DNA from: Caprimulgus europaeus
Lineage: Eukaryota > Chordata > Aves > Caprimulgiformes > Caprimulgidae
Reading direction: 5' to 3'
Assembly (NCBI GenBank): GCA_907165065.1
Contig: OU015527.1
Location: 24,937,686 to 25,001,685, forward strand
DNA length: 64,000 nt
A program made the position numbers and the translations under genes. Below, piece after piece: positions 58,601 through 64,000 of this stretch (positions are counted from its first letter, which is position 1; every line of letters starts with the position of its first letter). The notes under the pieces were generated by a model. The model saw nothing but the letters and a program-made list of their open reading frames with translations. It was not told the origin of the DNA and did not search any database.

Positions 58601-61294
58601 TTTTCATTTTACTATTTCATACAGCAGAATTTACACCGGATTCCATAGTTATTTAATTAGTACCTACAAAACTACTCTGCCCCTGCATTATTGCTGTGTT
58701 TTCCCAGTGCAGTCCCAAACTTTGAAGATCTACTGCTAGTAAAAGAACCCAGCTGGTAGAAGATATATTGTTTTTAATATGAAGCATACAGTATAAGCCT
58801 GAATACCTAAGGGTGTGTTTTTCAGTGTTTGTTTTAGCCCAAGGAATATCTAATCTACCATGTATGTATTGTAGGACATATGAGGGAGCACAGAAACCTG
58901 CGTCCAGGTATAAAATATATTCAGAAATCCAAAGATAAAAAAGATAGCTAAAGGGTTACACCTGCAAGCACTGAATTGAGCAAGACCAGAAAAGAAATGT
59001 TTTGCTGTCACTGTTTTGCCAGCTAAATATTCCAAGGGATAGAGGCTTCTTATGACCCATCACAGCGAGATTGTGCAGATTGAAAGTACAAACAATATAA
59101 TTAGTCCTGAGAGCACACACGGTCTCATTGCACCGTGAAATTACCCTTGAAAAGCAAAGGTTGTGTTTAAGTGATAACATAGAATATTAATATGGAGAAA
59201 TAATTTCAAATAAAAACACTGCATTGAGAAACTCCCTTTCTGAGAAAGGGCTAGTAAACTTCAAATAGTTTTGCAGTTCACATATTTTCTTGCTGTGATA
59301 TAATCCCTAAGAGATTTTTGTGAAATAGCAAAAAGACCAAATGGTCTCTGCTGCTTTATTTTTTGTGTTGTCTGAGCAAGCATGCGGGTGCAATCTTAAT
59401 GCATCAGTTTTGCTGTACAGCTAAGAGTCATAGTTTAGTGTTCTGGCATGCACTGATCATCTGTCTATTGCTTAATCATGCAGAGGATGCCCTTCTTTCC
59501 CAAGAGACTCATGATGTTCACTGCTTGGGGTAAATAAGTATGGATTAAGACATTAGGGCAGAGTAATCTTGGCCATGGTCTCATTTGCATCACACTCAGT
59601 GAAACATCAGGAAACCATCATCACCATCAAAATAATAATGTAGTACACGGAAATCAGGAGGAGCTGCTGTTCTTGCTTTTGGTTATAGACAAGAGATTTC
59701 ACACAAAAAGACAAGGACTAGGCTGAAATATATCTGATAGCTGTTAGCCCATTTTAAGGGCTAAGGAATACATTAAAATGCTTAATTCATCAAATCCTTA
59801 AGGGTCTGATAATAAAATATTTCGGAACATTTTAAAGGTAATTTTGTGCAGTTTTGATTATATAGTCACTGCTATGAGTAGCAAAAATAATAACTTTTTT
59901 TTTCCCCTTCTTAAATACATGGACCCTATTACATTAGAAATGAAGGTTTAGCACCTCTCTCATTGGTTCTGAGGAACATTGATGCCTGGATTTTAAAACA
60001 TTCTGGAGATAACCTTCTGGGAAAACACTCTGGTGGAAAAAGAGTAGGTCCAGCAAGGCAACTCACTGTTGTATCAACCAAGGTCAAATTCAGTCCTATG
60101 CAAAAGAACAACAGAATTCCAGTGCATCTACCTACGAAGCAGCAGGTTTAGCTAAGCTACAGAAAGCATACATAGTTTTGCAGCTTATAAAAACCCATGC
60201 TTTCATCCATCATGAACTCATGTAGCTCTTAATTCATTGATTACATGTTTAAGAAAAAAAAAAAAAAAAGACCAATCCATCTTTCCTAATTTGGGAAAAT
60301 TATCCCACTGTCGGGCCCCATCAAGTAGTAATTTTCACAAGACAAATGTGGGGGTGGTCTAACATATTACTGCTGTTTTGCTACTGCAGCAAATGTGGTA
60401 AAATTACTTCACTAATCAAAGTGAATGTGAATCACTGGGTGATGCAGGGACATGGGCTGTGTCACTATTTTACCTAAATATAGGTTCAATTCTTGTTCAT
60501 TGAAGTGTTTCCTGGGATGATTTGGGGTTCTCTGCAATGCCTAGTTTTCGGAAATTCCTCCCAGTAAGGGCATGCAGATGTATCTAGTTGTCCTGAGAAA
60601 CTACAACAATCCCTAAGGGATTAAAAAATTTTAACTTATCTTAATATTTTTCGAGGTCCGGTAATATTAGAAAGGTTCAAAGAATGGAGATTTCAGGTTT
60701 GCCCTTCACAGATACCAAGGCACGGATCTATCCTGTCTCTGGGTCTTATGAACATGAGGAAATGATGGAGCAGTGATGGTACTTCTTACATTCACATACC
60801 CCAAATACAGATTCACCAGCTGTCCTAAATTATCTGTGGCAAGCTCTTTTTTCTTTTTTCTTTTGTTTTTCAGATGGTAGAACTAAGCAAAGGAGATCCA
60901 GAGCATCCTATACTCAAGGTGCAGGATTTCTACAGCAAACTAATATAAAATATAAAAAAGAATATGCAGAATTATATAGGATATTTTTTCTGGAGTAGAT
61001 AGGGATCCTGACAGTGAATGAGAGATTTTAATGTCCTATTCTCTGCATAAAAACAGCAAAACAGAGTTTTTACCTTAAACAGCTTACAGAGGAGGGCAAA
61101 TAGATTATGCCATCAAGCAGACTCAGGAAAGTATAGAGAAAGATATAATAGAAATCTTCTTCAAAACGCATTTTGAATGTTTTAAGAACAGGTGTGAGAA
61201 TTCAGTCACCTTACTGGTTGCCATCACGCATATAAGTGTCAAAAGATACAACAAAAAAAATAGCAGAATTTTTGCCATTTTTTTCCTAAGATGT
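55641..61294. other. Unique AT-rich DNA, no gene seen
   Basis: About 5.7 kb. It includes A runs at 56520-56536 and 60253-60269 and the palindromic motif at 58071-58119 (separate entry). No gene recognised. Confidence 0.5.
58071..58119. repeat. Short palindrome plus a direct third arm
   Basis: TTTTGTCTGTT (58071-58081), one base, then its exact reverse complement AACAGACAAAA (58083-58093). After ten bases, TTTTGTCTGTTTGACAG at 58103-58119 repeats the left arm. Confidence 0.95.
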
Positions 61295-62285
61295 TGTGGT
61301 GGTTTGACCTACAGTGGGATCATGTGGTTCTGCATTCACTCCCCCCACCCGGTGAGATGGGATGGAAGACACAACAAAAGGGACACGGGATTAGGAATGA
61401 AGGACAGGGAGGGCTCACTCACCAGTTATGGTCACGGGCAAAACAGACTCAAACTTGGGGAAGAAAAATTAATTTAATTCATTGCCATTCATCCGAGTAG
61501 AGCAGTGAGACATAACAACCACATTTTAAAACACCTTCCCCCATCCCTCCCTTCTTCCTGGGATCAAATCACTTTACTCCAAATTTCTCTACCTTCCTCA
61601 ATCAGCAGCACAGGGGACAGGGAAAGGGAGTTGCAGTCAGTTCACCTCTGCTGCTCTTCCTGGAATGGAAATCCAGGAAGATGTTCCAAAGCAAGCTTTC
61701 CATGCAGTCACAGACCTCTTTGGGCTCAGGTCCTGACTCCAGCATGAGGATGTCTAGGGGCTGCAGACTCACCCCCCACTCTCGGGGTCCACCCCCGCTC
61801 TGGCAGCAAGCGACTCTCGGGGTCAAAATTCCAGTCACACTTGCCCTCAGACTCAGTTTCTCTGCTCCAGCCTGGAGTCCTCCATGGCCTACACATGGGT
61901 TTCTGCTCTGCTGTTGGATCTCCATGGGCTGCAGAACCTCCTTTGCCTTCTCCTATACCATCAGGTGAACTGGGTGTCTCGAGGTCCTCTGTCCCCCTCC
62001 TCTTTTCTCTGGCAAAGAAGCTGTCTCTGTCAGTCTGTCTGTCCTTTTGGCTGAAGGTCTTTTGTTAGGTTTATGATCTCTCTTTCAGGTACCACATCTT
62101 CTTTTCAGGAACCACACCTTCTTCTTTTCAGGACAGTCTTTCCCCTCACAAATATGGATTTGCAGAGGTGTTTCTCTAGTGCTCATTGGCCCAGCCTGGG
62201 CTGGGCTGTGTCCGCCCTAGAGCCAGGGGAGCTTTTTGCTCTCACAAGGTGGTCCTTCCTCCACTACACACACAAACCCAACACA
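61295..62285 (-). mobile_element. Solo LTR (ERVL-like), minus orientation
   Basis: Starts TGTGGTGGTTTGACC and ends near ACACAAACCCAACACA. It shares with the LTR at 18.4 kb the block order TCACTCACCAGTTATGG, GGGCAAAACAGACTCAAAC, AATTAATTTAATTCATTGCC, AAAACACCTTCCCCCATCCC, the CACAGGGGACAGGG segment and a GTCAGTTCACCTCTGCTGC segment. No internal genes adjoin it. A target duplication was not clear (GATGT against GGTAT). Confidence 0.83.
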
Positions 62286-64000
62286 GGTATGTTCAGTTCC
62301 TCCTCAGACTGGCCTTGTACTTCTGAAAAGTGACTATTTCCATCATCATTCTCCTGACGAATTTTCATTGTTAGTGGAAAATGATTTATTATCTCCACCA
62401 GGCATAACTGTCAAATCCTGTTTTACATTGCAGGTTTGCATTTGAAAGGGCATACAGATTATGTGTGTCTATAGTCTGGATTGTGTGGCAGATCCTGCAA
62501 ACCCAACTGCTTCACACAGAACAGTGAAGAGAGTGCCATAAAGATCTCTGCATAGTACTAAAGGGATTGGAGAGATTGCACTGGAGGACACAGTAGCTAA
62601 CCCAACTCTTCCAAGTTTGCAGAGTCATCCTTTTCTCTGCTTTATAGGAGAGACTTTGTAAGAGCGCCCATACTTTAGCTTAAACAGAAAGACCTGCTAT
62701 TCAGGGCTTAGTATTAGATGATGGTAACTTGCACTCTGTCAAATATAATTTGGGAAGGATGACTGCTCAGCCCAGTTTATCGTAGGCATGTCTTAAGGCA
62801 CAGATCTTTCAATTTGTATTCTTTCTTTTCTGTGGCAGTCATAACTCATTTTGCCGAATGAGTGAAAGTTCTTTAAATGTAGTTTGAGATGGTCAGAGTA
62901 AAGGTCATATAGCCTACTCTCAGCAGAGGTTTCCAATTATTTCATAGTGATACATACCAGGTCTAAGACCTTACTTTCTAGCATGGTACTGGCTGCTTTC
63001 AGAACCAAGCCACCAGAAAGAATGGATGATTAATTTGACAATTTTTATGCTTTTGCTTACCATAAATATAAAGTTTAAATCTTTCAGCATATTATTTGTT
63101 TTACAAGCCTCTATAGTATTTTTTCTGCAGCTTCGTTCTATAGTTATTTCCCTGATACTGCAGATTTTCTGTGAATCTATCCAGGTGAGCAAGAGCTTAA
63201 AGATTAGACTATGGTGGTGGAAAGAGATATTTTTTTTCATTGTGCTGTGAATCACTGTAATAATAAAGCTGCTTTTGGCTTTATTTAGCTTTTTAGCTTC
63301 TCTTCCATCTTTTTTATTTCAAAGATTAAGACCATTTTATTTAGCCTTTTCTTCATCACTCATTCAATTCAATAATTTTTCTTTCACTCCCTTTGGATCT
63401 TTAATTTTAATCCTTTTTCTGTCTTAATGTTTTATATTTTCCTTTCTTGTATAAATATTTTGAGCTGGACAGTTATTTTTAATAAGATTGTGCTAGTGTG
63501 ACTAATACAAGAGACAACACAACTGAGTGGAAGCTATTCTTCAATTAATTTAGTGTTTCCTTCTGTTAATTGAATATTGACAAGCTCTTTCTGTTCCTAC
63601 TCTTATGTAAAACACAATACAATTACCAGAATAGCCTATATTTTATTACAGTACCTCAGAAACACTACACCAAAATATCTGGGTCCGTTTGATCTTTGAT
63701 TTAGATACTTAGTCAGAGGTTTTTTTTGTCTTTTTTTAATAAATGCTGCCACAATTTAAAATGTTCTAAATAAATGTTACAGCTATATCAGTGAAATGGC
63801 AGGATTTTTGAGAACAAGGACTATATTAATGGTATTTAATACTTAGGCATGCATATTTCAAGTCTGCCAAGTTAGAATATCAGTGTCATTAGTGTTCAAT
63901 CTAGAAATTACTCTAAAATGCAAAACTAAAATCCATGCACTTGAGACAGGGGAGAAAAAAAAATAATCAGATGTACTAGCAACTGAACCTACATTCTGCA
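62286..64000. other. Unique AT-rich DNA, no gene seen
   Basis: About 1.7 kb to the window end. Short A/T runs only; no family recognised. Confidence 0.5.

Overview
The window reads as a gene-poor, AT-rich stretch of a bird nuclear genome, either intergenic or deep intronic. The evidence is the repeat content. There are many 5'-truncated CR1 LINEs, whose 3' ends carry tandem ATTCTGTG or ATTCTATG octamers and whose reverse-transcriptase reading frames are avian-type. There are also several avian-style ERV long terminal repeats (LTRs) and one decayed ERV internal region. I could not identify a host protein-coding exon, tRNA, rRNA, CRISPR array or bacterial-type operon. The exact bird lineage cannot be fixed from the sequence alone; several copies of one young CR1 subfamily suggest a lineage where that subfamily was recently active.

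Layout. 1-0.8 kb: no recognisable feature. 0.8-3.7 kb: an older CR1 split by a younger CR1. The younger copy keeps an uninterrupted reading frame across the whole reverse transcriptase. 3.7-10.6 kb: unique DNA. 10.6-11.3 kb: solo LTR. 11.3-16.0 kb: unique DNA with small low-complexity patches. 16.0-31.3 kb is a dense repeat island. It holds a decayed CR1, a putative solo LTR, and a 1.15-kb solo LTR inside the tail of another CR1. It also holds a decayed ERV internal region (gag/pro/pol/env remnants) that was itself hit by a second LTR and a CR1 scrap, then further CR1s and two more solo LTRs. 33.5-39.3 kb: three more CR1 copies. 40.4-41.2 kb and 45.4-45.7 kb: two long pure-purine simple-repeat arrays. 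48.0-48.6 kb and 61.3-62.3 kb: further solo LTRs. 55.3-55.6 kb: an old CR1 scrap. The remainder is unremarkable AT-rich DNA.

Nothing here works together as a pathway. The interesting biology is retrotransposon history: nested insertions that can be ordered in time, an open CR1 reverse transcriptase, a microsatellite born inside an LTR, a perfect 22-bp fold-back at a CR1 junction, and purine arrays likely to form quadruplex or triplex DNA. I found no convincing new host system.
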